From: Prorocentrum cordatum
Lineage: Eukaryota > Sar > Dinophyceae > Prorocentrales > Prorocentraceae
DNA: 64,000 nt
Direction of reading: 5' to 3'
Assembly (NCBI GenBank): GCA_963575745.1
Contig: CAUYUJ010000847.1
Span: 20,001-84,000, forward strand
Positions 50,900 through 60,450 of this stretch are shown here, piece after piece. The notes under the pieces were generated by a model. That model worked only from the letters and a program-made list of their open reading frames with translations. It did no database searches and was not told where the DNA came from. How positions within the stretch are numbered: the first letter of the stretch is position 1; every line of letters begins with the position of its first letter. The position numbers and the translations under genes are program-made.

Positions 50900-51700
50900 G
50901 CCTGCGAAGGCCGCGTGGCGACGCTGGCTCGGCAATTGCCAATTCAGATGCCTCAGCCACGATGGCTCGGCAATCTCGTTGCGCTGTGTTCCGTTTCCGA
51001 CTTGATATTGCGGGGCTGTGTGTCGCCCACTTTCTTTTCGGCCTCGTTTGGAGCGCCACTTATGATATCATTCTCGGTCTTGTGTTAGATGTCGGCATGC
51101 CTAAGCCACGCTGGCTCGGCATTTGTCAATCCAGATGCCTTCGCCGCCCTGGCCCGGCAGTCTTGCGGCACGGTGTTCAGTTTCTTGCTTCGTACGGTAG
51201 GGCTGTGTGTCGCCCATTCTCTTTTCGGCCTTGTTTGGGGCGCCACTTTCATACGTCAGTCAAGCTTTGGTGTTCGACATAGACATTTCTAAGCCACGCT
51301 GGCTCGGCACGTTTCATTCTAGATGCCTCGGCCACCCTGGCTCGGCTGTCTCATCGCATTGTGTTCTGTTTCGGACTTGATATCGCGGGTGTGCGCGTCG
51401 CCCATTCTTCTTTTCGGCTTCGTTTGGAGTGCCAAGTGCTGTTCTCATTTACAGACTTGTCTGGATTCGGCATGCCACACCCGGGCTCGGCATTTCTCAT
51501 CTCAGATGCCTCGGTCACCCTGGCTCGGCAGTCTCGTTGTGCGGTGGGTAACATCGAACTTGATTTTGCTGGGATCTGTGTCGCCCCTTTCTCTTTTTCG
51601 GACTCGGTTGGAGTGCCGCTTGACGGTGTCGCTCGGATTTGTTGTCGCACACTGTGTATTCGGATGCCTTAGCCACCCTGGCTCGGCACGATTTTTTTTT
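50900..51700 (+). repeat. ~185-195 bp tandem repeat
   Basis: About four units. Each has 'cagatgcctcggccaccctggctcggcagtc'-type text (an imperfect palindrome CAGCC / GGCT), then 'cggacttgatatcgcggg', 'ctgtgtgtcgcccatt' and 'tttcggcctcgtttggag'. Unit starts near 50,900, 51,092, 51,287 and 51,470, with a partial unit at 51,655. Replaces the RNase H and 3' UTR expected for K. Confidence 0.75.
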
Positions 51701-51884
51701 TTTTTTTTGGGTGTGTGTGGTGGTGGTGGGGGGTTATTACCTAACAGCGAAGACTGATAGGCTTCTAGTGGTGTCAAAAGGGAGCATCTGATGACTCAGA
51801 AGGGAGGTCTGGGCGGCGTCCGGACAGCGAGGGCCGGGCTCAGGGCCGGGCTTGTTTTAAGCAAACAGGCGCGCATTTTGTGCT

Positions 51885-52258
51885 CATCGACCTCCCAGAA
51901 CTCCATTCCCGGGCCACATTTTGGATGCTCGGAGCCAACTGTAGGCCACTTCGTGCTCTTCGACTTCCCAGAATTCATTCCCGGGCCACATTTTGGATGC
52001 TCGGAGCCAACTGTAGGCCACTTCGTGTTCTTCGACCTCCCAAAACTCCATTCCCGGGCCACATTTTGGATGCCCGGAGCCGACTGTAGGCCACTTCGTG
52101 CTCTTCGATTTCCCAGAACACCATTCCGGGGCCACATTTTGAATGCCCGGAGCCAACTGTAGGCCACTTCGTGCTCTTCCACTTCCCAGAACTCCACTCC
52201 CGGGTTATATTTTGAATGCCCGGAGCCAACTGTACGCCACTTCGTGCTCTTCCATTTC
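51885..52258 (+). repeat. ~72 bp tandem repeat (five units)
   Basis: Units start near 51,885, 51,956, 52,028, 52,100 and 52,173, with a partial at 52,246. Core GGGCCACATTTTGGATGC, then CGGAGCCAACTGTAGGCCAC, then TTCGTGCTCTTCGA. Open frames on either strand follow the repeat and are not taken as genes. Confidence 0.9.
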
Positions 52259-52261
52259 CCA

Positions 52262-52490
52262 CACTTCCAAGACTCATCATCTTCATCATCATACTTCACT
52301 GTTACCACTACTACCATCACTACTACTTCTACTGCTACTACCACTACTGTTACTATTACTGCTGCTGCTGCTGTTGCTGCTGCTAGTGTAGCCATTGCTA
52401 CTGCAACTACTGGCAGTGCCACTGCGACTGCCGCTGATGTTGCCACTGCGACTGCCACTGCGAATCCGAATGCGACTGCGAGAACACCAG
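52262..52490 (+). repeat. Degenerate trinucleotide tract (ACT/GCT family)
   Basis: Successive triplets CAT, ACT, ACC, GCT, GCC and so on with a strict three-base rhythm for over 200 bases. Confidence 0.85.
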
Positions 52491-52579
52491 AATTCTACAA
52501 TTGCACTCTCACATGAATACCACAGGCAATGTTTCCAGTTATGCTTCTACACATCGCTGTTCGGTTGCTTTGCCTTTTT

Positions 52580-52680
52580 TTCCCCAAAAAAAATAATATA
52601 TATATATATATATATATTCATATATTATCATTATCACTATTAGTACTCGGATCATATATACATATATGTACATATGTATA
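52580..52680. repeat. AT-rich (TA)n and TATG-type simple repeat
   Basis: A-run, then (AT) repeats at 52,597-52,617 and alternating 'catatatgtacatatgtat' text near 52,655-52,680. Confidence 0.85.
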
Positions 52681-52967
52681 TACAAACTTATGGTGCGTCT
52701 GACGTTGCGTCATCACGTGCCGGGGTCCGTGTTAGTGGGGCCGTGCAGGCGAGTGTCTGAGGATGGCAGCGGGGCGATCTTGCCGCTGCGATCTGTCTCT
52801 CACTGGAGTCTTTCATTTTGGTGAGTCCTACGCCTACGGGCTCGGCAGGCCCCTGATGCAGATGCCTCAGCCATCCTGGCTCGGCAGTGTTGCTGTTTTT
52901 CTTGGCTCTTTCTGAGCCCGCTCGCTGCCCCAAGAGGGCCTCGCCGCGAGACCGCAAACTTCAAAAT
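52681..52967 (+). other. Possible truncated LINE tail before the resumed dyad
   Basis: Holds GATGCCTCAGCCATCCTGG and CTCGGCAG, then CTCGCTGCCCC and GAGACCGCAAACTTCAAAA, like the tail at 53,150-53,295. No coding text. Confidence 0.5.
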
Positions 52968-53001
52968 ACTTGGTTGACGGCTTACCGCCGGCTCCCAGTC
53001 A
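52968..53001 (+). repeat. Dyad, right half, end of cluster 4
   Basis: TACTTGGTTG, ACGGCTTACCGCCGG, CTCCCAGTC. Confidence 0.75.
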
Positions 53002-53149
53002 GGCATCCCGGCAGCGCTTTGCTTGAGCCTTTAGCATGTACCTGGCAGAGCTCTTCGGCATGCCTCGTAGATCTCCTCGGCAAAGATGCCTCGTAGAGGT
53101 CTTCGGCATCGATGAGCTAGAGGACTTCCTGCGCGGGGGGAAACCATTT
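53002..53149 (+). repeat. Lone right arms and YLVELFG-type segment
   Basis: Three successive CCTCGTAGA-type phrases (53,066, 53,091 and a CCTGGCAGAGCTC variant at 53,040), the last followed by 'gatgagctagaggacttc'. Confidence 0.6.
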
Positions 53150-53295
53150 TTGTTGTGTCTCTATAGCTGCCGATGCCTCAGTGGCTCGGTCGTCCTTCCT
53201 TGGTACAGTAATTTCTTTTTTTTTCCTGGCTCTGTGATGGCGTGCTTGCTGCCCCGCGCGTGGCCCGACCGCGCGACAGCGAACCGCAACAAAAA
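53150..53295 (+). mobile_element. Element L: very short LINE 3' tail
   Basis: Only 3' UTR text: GATGCCTCAGTGGCTCGG, CTTGCTGCCCC and GCGAACCGCAACAAAAA, then the dyad right half. Parallel to 52,855-52,967 and to the tail of F, so another extreme 5' truncation at the same target. Confidence 0.6.
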
Positions 53296-53327
53296 CTTTG
53301 GTTGACGGTTGGCCGCCGGCACCCAGT
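53296..53327 (+). repeat. Dyad, right half after element L
   Basis: CTTTGGTTG, ACGGTTGGCCGCCGG, CACCCAGT. Confidence 0.75.
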
Positions 53328-54142
53328 AATCTGTCCCGACGGACATTTTCTAAGCGTTTCCCAATGCGCGTGCCCGGTGGCGCTCCAGAAGGTCATTCGG
53401 AAGCTCCCTCAAGGGCCTGCCAGCATGCTTTGCCAGGCCTGCCCACGCTCCCCGGGCGCCCAACTATCCGGGTACCTCGTAAAGCTCATCGTTGCAATGA
53501 GCTAGAGGAATTCTGGCGCGGGGTGGAGCTGGTTGACCGACTCGGCCAGGGCGCGCAATGTGATGACTTGGGGCCAATTTTTTGAAGATTGTGAGAGATT
53601 TGAAAGTTGGTTTTCGGAGCCAGTATTTTTGTAACCTGTCGTAGGTTATGCCGCGCCCGCCTGTGAAATTGTCAGGTCCGTAGCTGCTGTATTATTATCA
53701 GAAGAAGTTTGCTTTCAAATTCGTGAGAAAAACTGAGTTCTGCGTTTTTTTCAAAGATTTCAAGAGATTCCACAATTCGTTTTGGAATCGAAGATTCTTC
53801 TACCCAACATTGGATCACGCTGCGGTTGCTGGTGAAAGTGTCAGGGCTGTAGCTGCAATCTTTCTATTGATTCACTTCCAGGGACCGGTCTCAAGAACGA
53901 GAGTTTCTGGATTCTGGATTTCCTTGATTTTTTTCAGAAGTTTGGCGATCCGTGTGGGAATGAAGTTTCTCTGCAACTGGAATAGTTCCTGTCTCGTTCG
54001 CTTCGAAATTATCAGGGCTCTAGCTGCTGTACTACTGAATAATATTAGTGCAACTGATTTTCTGGCAGAGATTCTTTATAGTTTTCATGCTCATATGTCA
54101 GGGAGCTTATTATCCGCATTGAAAGCAGCGTTACGCGTGTTC
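53328..54142 (+). repeat. Type-1 spacers in tandem, no gene
   Basis: A GC-rich lead to ~53,470, then at least three successive type-1 blocks marked by 'gtcagggctgtagctgcaat' variants (53,675, 53,838, 54,010). The open frame across 53,723-54,169 follows the repeat and is not conserved elsewhere. Confidence 0.55.
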
Positions 54143-54199
54143 AGAGCTCAACGAGGTCCCCGACGGTAGCCTGGTCGACGGTTTACCGCCGGCTCCCAG
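54143..54199 (+). repeat. Dyad repeat, copy 18
   Basis: GAGCTCAACGAGG, CCGACGGTAGCC, loop TGGTCGAC, GGTTTACCGCCGG. Confidence 0.75.
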
Positions 54200-54871
54200 C
54201 TTTGGACTACACAAGTTTCGGCGCAGGGTGGCGCCAGTTCACGGTTCCGCCAGGGCGAACAATTTCATAAACGCGGTTCGGTTTTTTAAATATCGTGAGA
54301 GATTTAACAGTTTCGCGTCTGCCCGTAGTGAGTTGTGTCGCGCTTGCCAGTGAAGCTCTCAGAGCTGTAGCAGCAGTATTCATATACAAAGATTTAAGGG
54401 ATCAACTTCAAGTTAACATGAAAACATTCGCTTCTGCGGTTTTGGGAAGATTGTGCTGGTGGAAGTCTGAAGCCGTAGCTGCAATATGTCTATCGATTCA
54501 TTGAAGTCGACATGAAGATGAAACTGTTCTGATGTATTAAAGGTTTTGTAAGAATTGTCAGAGATTTGATGATTCCTTTCGAGAACCAATATTCTTAGCA
54601 CTCGTATTTTTTTCGCGTTGGCCAGCAAGGTTCTCAGGTCAGCTGCAGCATTTCTATGAAAACACGTGGCGGAACTCACTTGCGATTGAAACGAAACAAA
54701 CATTTAGGAGTTCCCAAGATGGTAGATCATCGGGTGTCTAGCTGCTATATCATGCAATAATATTTGCGCGACTGACTTGCCGTTGAAAGCGAAAACATTT
54801 GTTCTGCAGCTGTTGCGCTGATCATTTCAGGGAGCTTGCTCTTGACATGCGCTGCACTGTTATGAATGTAC
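54200..54871 (+). repeat. Type-1 spacers, no gene
   Basis: Further repeats of the 'ctgtagctgcaatat' block (54,365, 54,475, 54,640) with AT-rich text between. Confidence 0.5.
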
Positions 54872-54920
54872 GGGGCTCCTCAAGGGCCCCGGCGGCTGGT
54901 TGACGGTTTACCGCCGTCTT
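54872..54920 (+). repeat. Dyad repeat, copy 19 (shortened)
   Basis: GGGCTCCTCAAGG, CCCCGGCGGC, TGGTTGAC, GGTTTACCGCCG. The left arm has lost several bases. Last dyad in the window. Confidence 0.6.
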
Positions 54921-55259
54921 CGAGTTGCTGCTTGTAGCGTTTTCTTTGTCATATTGCTGTGTGGAGTGTTTCGGTGTGTGGAATTGCAGTTTCCAGTTGT
55001 TTCGGTGCACTTGCAGTTTGCGGCGTGGTGCTCGAAATGCTTCCGAGCTGGGGTCCAGCTTCGTGCTCAAATTGCTCTTCACAGCATTCCGGTGCTTCGA
55101 ATTGCTGTTTGGATTTTTTAATTTCAAAATATTTCAAGGCCCGGCGATGGCGCCGTGCTGTCGTATCTGCAAACAGCACTTGTTAGGCGAAGCGCTGGGA
55201 ACAGCAATTTCATCACGAGCCAGAGCCGGGCCCAGAAGCAAGATGTAACGAGCAAGTTT
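54921..55259. other. Non-coding transition to GC-rich island
   Basis: T- and G-rich text with short internal similarities ('ggaattgcagtttcc', 'cgaattgctgtttgg'). No gene recognised. Confidence 0.4.
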
Positions 55260-55636
55260 CATCGCGAAAGCATTATATAAGAAAAAACACTTTCAGCGCG
55301 GAGCCCGCGCTGCAGCATTCGGAGCACCGAAACGCTCCAAACACATTTTTCAACGCCGAAGCGCTGCGCAGACAGTCGCGCGCGGCGGCGCGCAGGTGCG
55401 GGAGCGCGTGCTCGAGGTGCGGACGTTCGCGGGGAAGCGCGGGCGAGCGCCGCAGCGCTTCGCTCTGGACGAGAAGCCGCGCGAACGGCAGCTGGCGAGC
55501 AATGTGCGCGATCGCAGTTTCCAGGGCTTGGAAGATCGTTGGCGCGCGGTGCTTGAGGTCGCGCTAGACATTGAGCACCGTCGGCTGAAAGCGCCGGGGG
55601 CGTGGTGCGAGGGGCGCAACAAGGGGGCCGCGTGAG

Positions 55637-56563
55637 ATGGTCAAAGACGGCGTGGAGCGCAAGCTGGCCAATCTTGTGATGGACCGCGAGCAGCGCGGGC
55701 GCCCATCGATGGTGAACGCGCAGGGTACCTTCGAGCAGCTGCGGGAGGGGTGCGCGCAAGGCGCCGCCGCGCGTCGCGACCCTCCCGACAGGGGCGAGCA
55801 AGCGCGGCGGCTGGAGGAGGAGCGCCAGGAGCAGCTCCAGAAGGCAGCCGTCGAAGAGGAGGTGGGCGACGAGTCTATGGCGGCGCGGGAGGTCGATGAT
55901 TTTGAAGAAAAGGAGGGTGCAGAGGCTCTGGCGGGCGACCGCGTTGCCGATGAACGGCGCGCCGAGGTCTCGCAGGAGCTGTTCGTGCGGCTCCAGAGAG
56001 CGGACAGGCCCCTCGTGCAGCCAGTGAAAATTGCGCTCCCGAGGGCTCTGATGATGTTTGTGGTCGCGCGGAGGCCGGGTGCCGCGCTTGGCCTCGACGT
56101 TTTCGGCGCCCTGGCCGAGGGCGAGCAGGTTCGCGAGGCGCTCGAGGGCTGCGGGTCCGCTGGGGGAGGGAGAGGTGCCGGCCGATGTCGGTGCCCACGG
56201 TGCAGACTACGTGCGGTACGTGCTGGCGAGCATGTTGTCCGACGTCCAGGTCGCGCCCTCGTCGAGGGAGTCGACGCAGTGTCGCGGCTCCCGAGCGAGG
56301 TGGAGGTCGGCCTGGGGCGCCAGCAGGCCACTGCGCGGGGCAATCGCGCGCGGTCACAGGCCATCCGAGAGCTGCGCAGGGGCGACCCTGACCTGCCGCG
56401 CCGCGTGCCCGTGCCTGGGTCGGACGGTCGGACGCGCAGGAGCCCCGGGGCAGTGGCGGCGCCTGCTCGACCAGCTCGAGGCGGACGGCGTCGAGCGCAG
56501 CGTCTGGGCGTGCTGCCGTCGCGAGGCCTTGCGCTGGCGAGCGCCGCTGCGCCCCGACGGTAG
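55637..56563 (+). CDS. Possible hypothetical protein in GC-rich island (uncertain strand)
   Basis: Plus-strand frame of 308 codons. The first ~150 residues look protein-like and probably helical: ERKLANLVMDREQRGRPSM, ARRLEEERQEQLQKAAVEEE, VDDFEEKEGAEALAGDRV, RRAEVSQELFVRLQRADRP. After about residue 180 it turns Arg/Gly-rich. Long frames also exist on the minus strand over the same bases (including 56,364-55,564), as expected at this GC content, so strand is not settled. No family recognised; introns are possible. Confidence 0.25.
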   Translation: MVKDGVERKLANLVMDREQRGRPSMVNAQGTFEQLREGCAQGAAARRDPPDRGEQARRLEEERQEQLQKAAVEEEVGDESMAAREVDDFEEKEGAEALAGDRVADERRAEVSQELFVRLQRADRPLVQPVKIALPRALMMFVVARRPGAALGLDVFGALAEGEQVREALEGCGSAGGGRGAGRCRCPRCRLRAVRAGEHVVRRPGRALVEGVDAVSRLPSEVEVGLGRQQATARGNRARSQAIRELRRGDPDLPRRVPVPGSDGRTRRSPGAVAAPARPARGGRRRAQRLGVLPSRGLALASAAAPRR

Positions 56564-57410
56564 CCCCGAGCCTCGCCGCGTGCCGCTGCCGGCGTCTCTG
56601 GATGCCGCCGAGGGCGACGTCTGGGAGCCAGGCGAGATGCGAGGCGACGCAGCGCGCGCGGTGCGCCGAGGCGGCGCGGGCGAAGGGCGCTGCTGGCGCG
56701 GCGGTGCGCGGTGGCGTGCTCCTTCGCCTGGCCGCGGATTTTGTTCGCGCGAGCTGCCGGCGGGATTTCGTTCGCGGGCGTGCTGGGGAGGATGGCCTCT
56801 CCGACGGAGACATCGCTGCGTGGTGGAAGAGGTTGCAGTTCGCGCCGGGGGATCCAAGGGGGCCCGTCGCGCGTGCGGCGGTGGAAGCTGAGCGCGCCCG
56901 CGCGCGGCAGCGGCCCGGTGCGCTGCGGCGACGGGGGAGGAGCAGTTCCCCGAGTTCTGCAGTCTGCGACGCCATCCGTGCTTGTGCAAGGACATTTGCG
57001 CCGAGCACGCGGGCCGCGCGCGGCGTGGCGCCCTGGGGCCCTGGTGCCAGCGCGCAGGACTGGACGGGGGCAGGCTGGTGCTGTGGCCGCGCGGGTTCGG
57101 CATCGCGAAATCTGGGGCTGCCGGCGGCGCGTGGTTCTCTGGGGCCGTGGCGTCGGGGTTCGCCGAGGCCCCCCCGCCGAGGCCCCCCCCTGGGGCGGCG
57201 AAGCTACTGCGCGGGCGAGTCCGGCGACGTGCCGGCGGAACTGTAGCTGGCGGCGGCGTCGCCGGCGCGGGCGACGCCGTGGCTGCTCGGCTGCTGCGTC
57301 TCGAGGGCCAGCGCGACGTCGCGTGCAGGGCGGAGGTCTCGGGTGGCGCGCGTCCGCAGGTGTGCTGCGCGAGCGTTAAGCCGCGGGCGATCCCCGACTG
57401 GCCCGTCTAG
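56450..57410 (+). CDS. Possible coding pieces in GC-rich island
   Basis: Three stretches in shifting plus-strand frames look less random than their surroundings: LDQLEADGVERSVWACCRRE and WEPGEMRGD (56,460-56,650), DGLSDGDIAAWWKRLQFAPG (~56,790-56,860), and a Cys/His-rich FCSLRRHPCLCKDICAEH followed by GPWCQRAGLDGGRLVLWPRG (~56,955-57,100). They could be exons or a decayed gene. No family or function is recognised. Confidence 0.25.
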
Positions 57411-57760
57411 TTGCAGCTCTGCAAACACAGGCCTGAGGTTGCGCGGGGGGTGGCGAGCTGGGCCCGCCAGAAGCGGGCGAGTGTTGGCTTGACGTGGTAT
57501 TGCGCTGGGGCGCGCTGGGCCATGGACGAGCAGCGCTTGGTCGCCGCGCTCGAGAAGGACGACCCGGCCGCGGAGAAACGCACCGAAGTTCTGACCCGCC
57601 TCCACGAGTTCCGTGACCCTGGCGGCGCTTGGTCCGAGTGCGGTGAGTGCTTTGTGTTGGCTGGTGCATCTCTGCGGCCGCGCTTGTCCGCGCGTGCTCG
57701 CGCGTGCAGCGGCCAGCTAGTTTGGAGCGACCGACGCGGCCGCGGTGGCGCTGACAGCTA
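57411..57760 (+). CDS. Possible exon, hypothetical
   Basis: Frame of 116 codons with ATG at 57,522: MDEQRLVAALEKDDPAAEKR then TEVLTRLHEFRDPGGAWSEC, meeting GTGAGTGC at 57,641, a good 5' splice signal. May be a first exon whose continuation is not identified. Confidence 0.3.
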
Positions 57761-58560
57761 GGCGCACCCCAGCGGGCACTTCACTGCGAATCGGCGACTT
57801 GGGCGGGCGCGTTATCTTGGCAACGTCGATGCTGACAGTGGCGGTGCTGTTGACGATGGTGACAGGAGCGACGGCGCGGCCAGTGGAGTTCCCGATGCTG
57901 AGCACGCGGGCGACGATGACGGCTGAAGGAGTTCGACGTGCGCGCGCGGCCGACGCGCGAGAGTGGCCCGTATGGTTGTATTTGGCGCGGATCGTGCCCC
58001 CCTAGCACGCGCGCAAAGGCGTTTGAAGGATTTCGACATGCTGCGCGAGTGGCTCGTTTCGGAGAGTTAACAAGTTGCAGAGGTTATGGTTGTCTAGCGA
58101 ACTCGCAAGAGCGCGATCGCCTCTGTTGTGTGTTTTTCTTTTTTTGTCCACTGATGTTGTGACATACGTCGTTTACATTTTTTGGGACTCGATTTTCAAA
58201 TCCTTGCGACTCCGAAGGTTTCTGACAGATTTCGGCATGCGCGCGCGACGGCGCGCGCGTGCACTTCGTTCCGTTTTTTTGTAGAGGATTTCTCGCGGCA
58301 GCACGCGCGAAAGGGCGTTGGAACGATTTCGACATGCGCGCGCGCGAAGCCCGTTGGTAGCATTTTTTTGGGATTTGTTGAGAAATCGTAATTTTCGTGA
58401 GAATTCGCAAGTGCGCGCGCGCAGGCTCTTTTTTTTGAATCACGTGTTGCGAAACCATGTGTTCCTACATGTTTTGTGGGACACTTGAGCTTGAAATCGT
58501 TGCGACACCGAATGCTTTTGACGGGTTATGGCATGCGCGCGCGATAGCGCGCTCGTGTGC
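57761..58560. repeat. Non-coding, GCGCGC-type dispersed repeats
   Basis: Repeated phrases: GGATTTCGACATG near 58,028 and its variants at 58,218 and 58,326; CATGCGCGCGCGA at 58,229, 58,333 and 58,532; GTGCACTTCGT followed by a T run at 58,259 and 58,557. No gene seen. Confidence 0.55.
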
Positions 58561-58569
58561 ACTTCGTGC

Positions 58570-58640
58570 AGTTTTTTTTGTTAGTTGTTTTTTTGTTTCT
58601 TTCTTTCTTTCTTTCTCTCTCTTTCTCTCTTCTTTCTCAG
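58570..58640 (+). repeat. Pyrimidine microsatellite (TTTC)n/(TCTC)n
   Basis: T run, then TTTC and TCTC repeats to 58,636. Confidence 0.85.
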
Positions 58641-58809
58641 TTGAGTTTGGATGAGCGGGTGTGCGTGCATCGTGTTTTTGCAGAGGATGGCGGGGTGTCG
58701 ATACCCGCCTGCCAGGGATGATTTGAAATCATATGTAGGATGGACGATGGGGCAGAAGCATATCTAAGTCGCAATACGAAAAGGGGTACCAACAATCCCA
58801 GTGTTTTTT

Positions 58810-58870
58810 TTTCGTGTGTGTGTGTGGGGTATATATATATATGTATATATATGTATAAAACAAAAAAACG
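58810..58870. repeat. (TG)n, (TA)n and ATGTATAT simple repeat
   Basis: TG repeats, GGGG, then alternating TA with ATGTATAT, ending in AAAACAAAAAAAC. Confidence 0.8.
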
Positions 58871-58892
58871 CAATCTATAAAAAAGGGAATAC

Positions 58893-59092
58893 ATGCGACG
58901 GTGGCGGCGGCGACGGACGGTACCGCCCGCAAAAACCCTCACTCGCCCCGAGCGTCGGCGACGGCGACGGCGGCGACGGGCTGCGCCGGGCTGCGCCGCT
59001 TGCAAAAACCGCCGCCCGTTCCGAGCGGCGGCGGCGGCAACGGCGGCGACGGGGGGCACCGCCCGTGCAAGCCGCCACTCACCCCGAGAGGG
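58893..59092 (+). repeat. GC-rich minisatellite (three units of ~65-72 bp)
   Basis: Each unit has GGCGGCGACGG, a CGCCCGCAAAAACC-like core, then CCCGAGCG. Units start near 58,905, 58,968 and 59,040. Confidence 0.8.
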
Positions 59093-59660
59093 TTAGGGCA
59101 AGTAAGACGCCCAAAGTGCAAACACTGTTTGGAGTTTTTTGTTAAATTAAATTAAAAATGAAGACTTGGACAATCAGAACGATATGACACATGATAATAC
59201 CAATACTATCAATACTAAACAATGAACATCTTAAGGCGAATAGTGCGACAACATTTACCACTAAGAGGAGGAAGAGGAGGGACAGGTCAGCAGAAGGTGG
59301 AGTGTTTACGGTGGGACAACAAATATTTGGCGTCTCGGAAGCCACCGTTGGGCCTTTTTTTGGGGCGTTTTTGCGGGCCCTCTTTTTGAGCCGCCCCTGG
59401 GTGCGGAGAGGGGTGGGGTCTGGGGGCCGGGCGGGGCGCCCCGCGGGGGGCGTGCGGTGGAACGCGGGGGGTTTGCCGCGGTAGGTCGCGTCAAATGTCT
59501 GAAGGGGCCTCGTCGTTCTCTTGACGGCCCCGTCGGGTCAACCCGGGTCCCCCGAGCCCGAGTCTTACGTCTCCCTGATGGTGGCCGTTGCTTTTCGTCG
59601 TCTCGTCTGGAGGACCGAAGTGGGTTCGGAAAGGAGGGGCACAAAGGGTCGTCGGGCGCC
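59093..59660. other. Upstream region of the hypothetical gene
   Basis: AT-rich to ~59,330, then strongly G-rich (59,395-59,475). No motif recognised. The frame of the next gene is open upstream to 59,457 but without an ATG. Confidence 0.4.
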
Positions 59661-60248
59661 ATGGCACGTTCACCGTCGCATTTGTTGTTTAGACAGATCG
59701 CAGAAGCGCAGGGACTGTTGGCCGACGCAAGGGAGGGCATGTCGGACTGGATGCGTCGGGGGGCCCTCAGTATTGTTTCGCCTTTGGCGTCGCAGGATAC
59801 GAAGGTGACGAACAAAAACAACGCCAACCGTTCCAAACGCGGTGGCGGACACTCCAGCAAGCCTCGAGGGTATGTGGACAGATTTTTTGGTGAGCGGCCA
59901 CCTGCAGCTCAAGGGCAAGGATGCCCTAGTGGTGAGTGTCCAGTCATCGATTGGCCTGGTCAGGACCCGCATGAGAAGGGGTTGCCCGACTTCGTAGCAG
60001 GTGCCGTCCCGTGCTCGGTCCTCAGGGTGTGCAATCACATGATCGATCCTGTGGGGCAGGGCTACGAATGTCCCTTCGATCACGACATGTGCGGCGAGCT
60101 CGACGACGTTGCGCGCTATGAGTTTGCCACGGTATTGGACTTGACAAATGACGATGGTACGCCCGGTAGTATATTCCATGGTGACGCGCTTGGGATAGTT
60201 TTTTTTTCACAGTGGAGTTGCTGCGGGAAGCTTGGAGCTACCCTTTAG
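59661..60248 (+). CDS. Hypothetical protein, Cys-containing
   Basis: 195 residues from the first ATG. N-terminus MARSPSHLLFRQIAEAQGLL looks helical; a basic stretch (NKNNANRSKRGGGHSSKPRG) follows; then a cysteine-bearing part: GCPSGECPVIDWPGQDPHEK, VPCSVLRVCNHMIDPVGQGY, ECPFDHDMCGELDD. Codon text is even and protein-like on this strand only. The last ~25 codons may be intron: TTTTTTTTTCACAG at 60,199-60,212 resembles a 3' splice site. No family recognised. Confidence 0.45.
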   Translation: MARSPSHLLFRQIAEAQGLLADAREGMSDWMRRGALSIVSPLASQDTKVTNKNNANRSKRGGGHSSKPRGYVDRFFGERPPAAQGQGCPSGECPVIDWPGQDPHEKGLPDFVAGAVPCSVLRVCNHMIDPVGQGYECPFDHDMCGELDDVARYEFATVLDLTNDDGTPGSIFHGDALGIVFFSQWSCCGKLGATL

Positions 60249-60300
60249 CACTGGTCTCCATGGATCCTAATGCAATAGAAAGTGAGCCGGCCCACCTCAT

Positions 60301-60450
60301 GTGCAGGCATCCGTCGCTTTTATCGTTTGCGATTGGGAGGCGGACGTCTACATGGCCTGGACCAGGGGGGAGTTCGTACATTTGAGTCGTTCGCAGATTC
60401 TCTGTCAGCCAGTGTCGCTTGAGGAGTGGGCGGCAGTGCAGGTTCAATGA
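60301..60450 (+). CDS. Possible downstream exon of the hypothetical gene
   Basis: After TGTGCAG (a plausible 3' splice end) the frame reads ASVAFIVCDWEADVYMAWTR and GEFVHLSRSQILCQPVSLEE, then WAAVQVQ and TGA. Strongly protein-like, no start of its own. Relation to the preceding frame is inferred from proximity. Confidence 0.3.
   Translation: MQASVAFIVCDWEADVYMAWTRGEFVHLSRSQILCQPVSLEEWAAVQVQ

Noticed and set aside
55564-57008. Long minus-strand frames over the GC-rich island
   Set aside because: Low-complexity Ser/Arg/Ala/Pro composition typical of antisense shadows; the plus-strand pieces look more protein-like, though strand remains uncertain.
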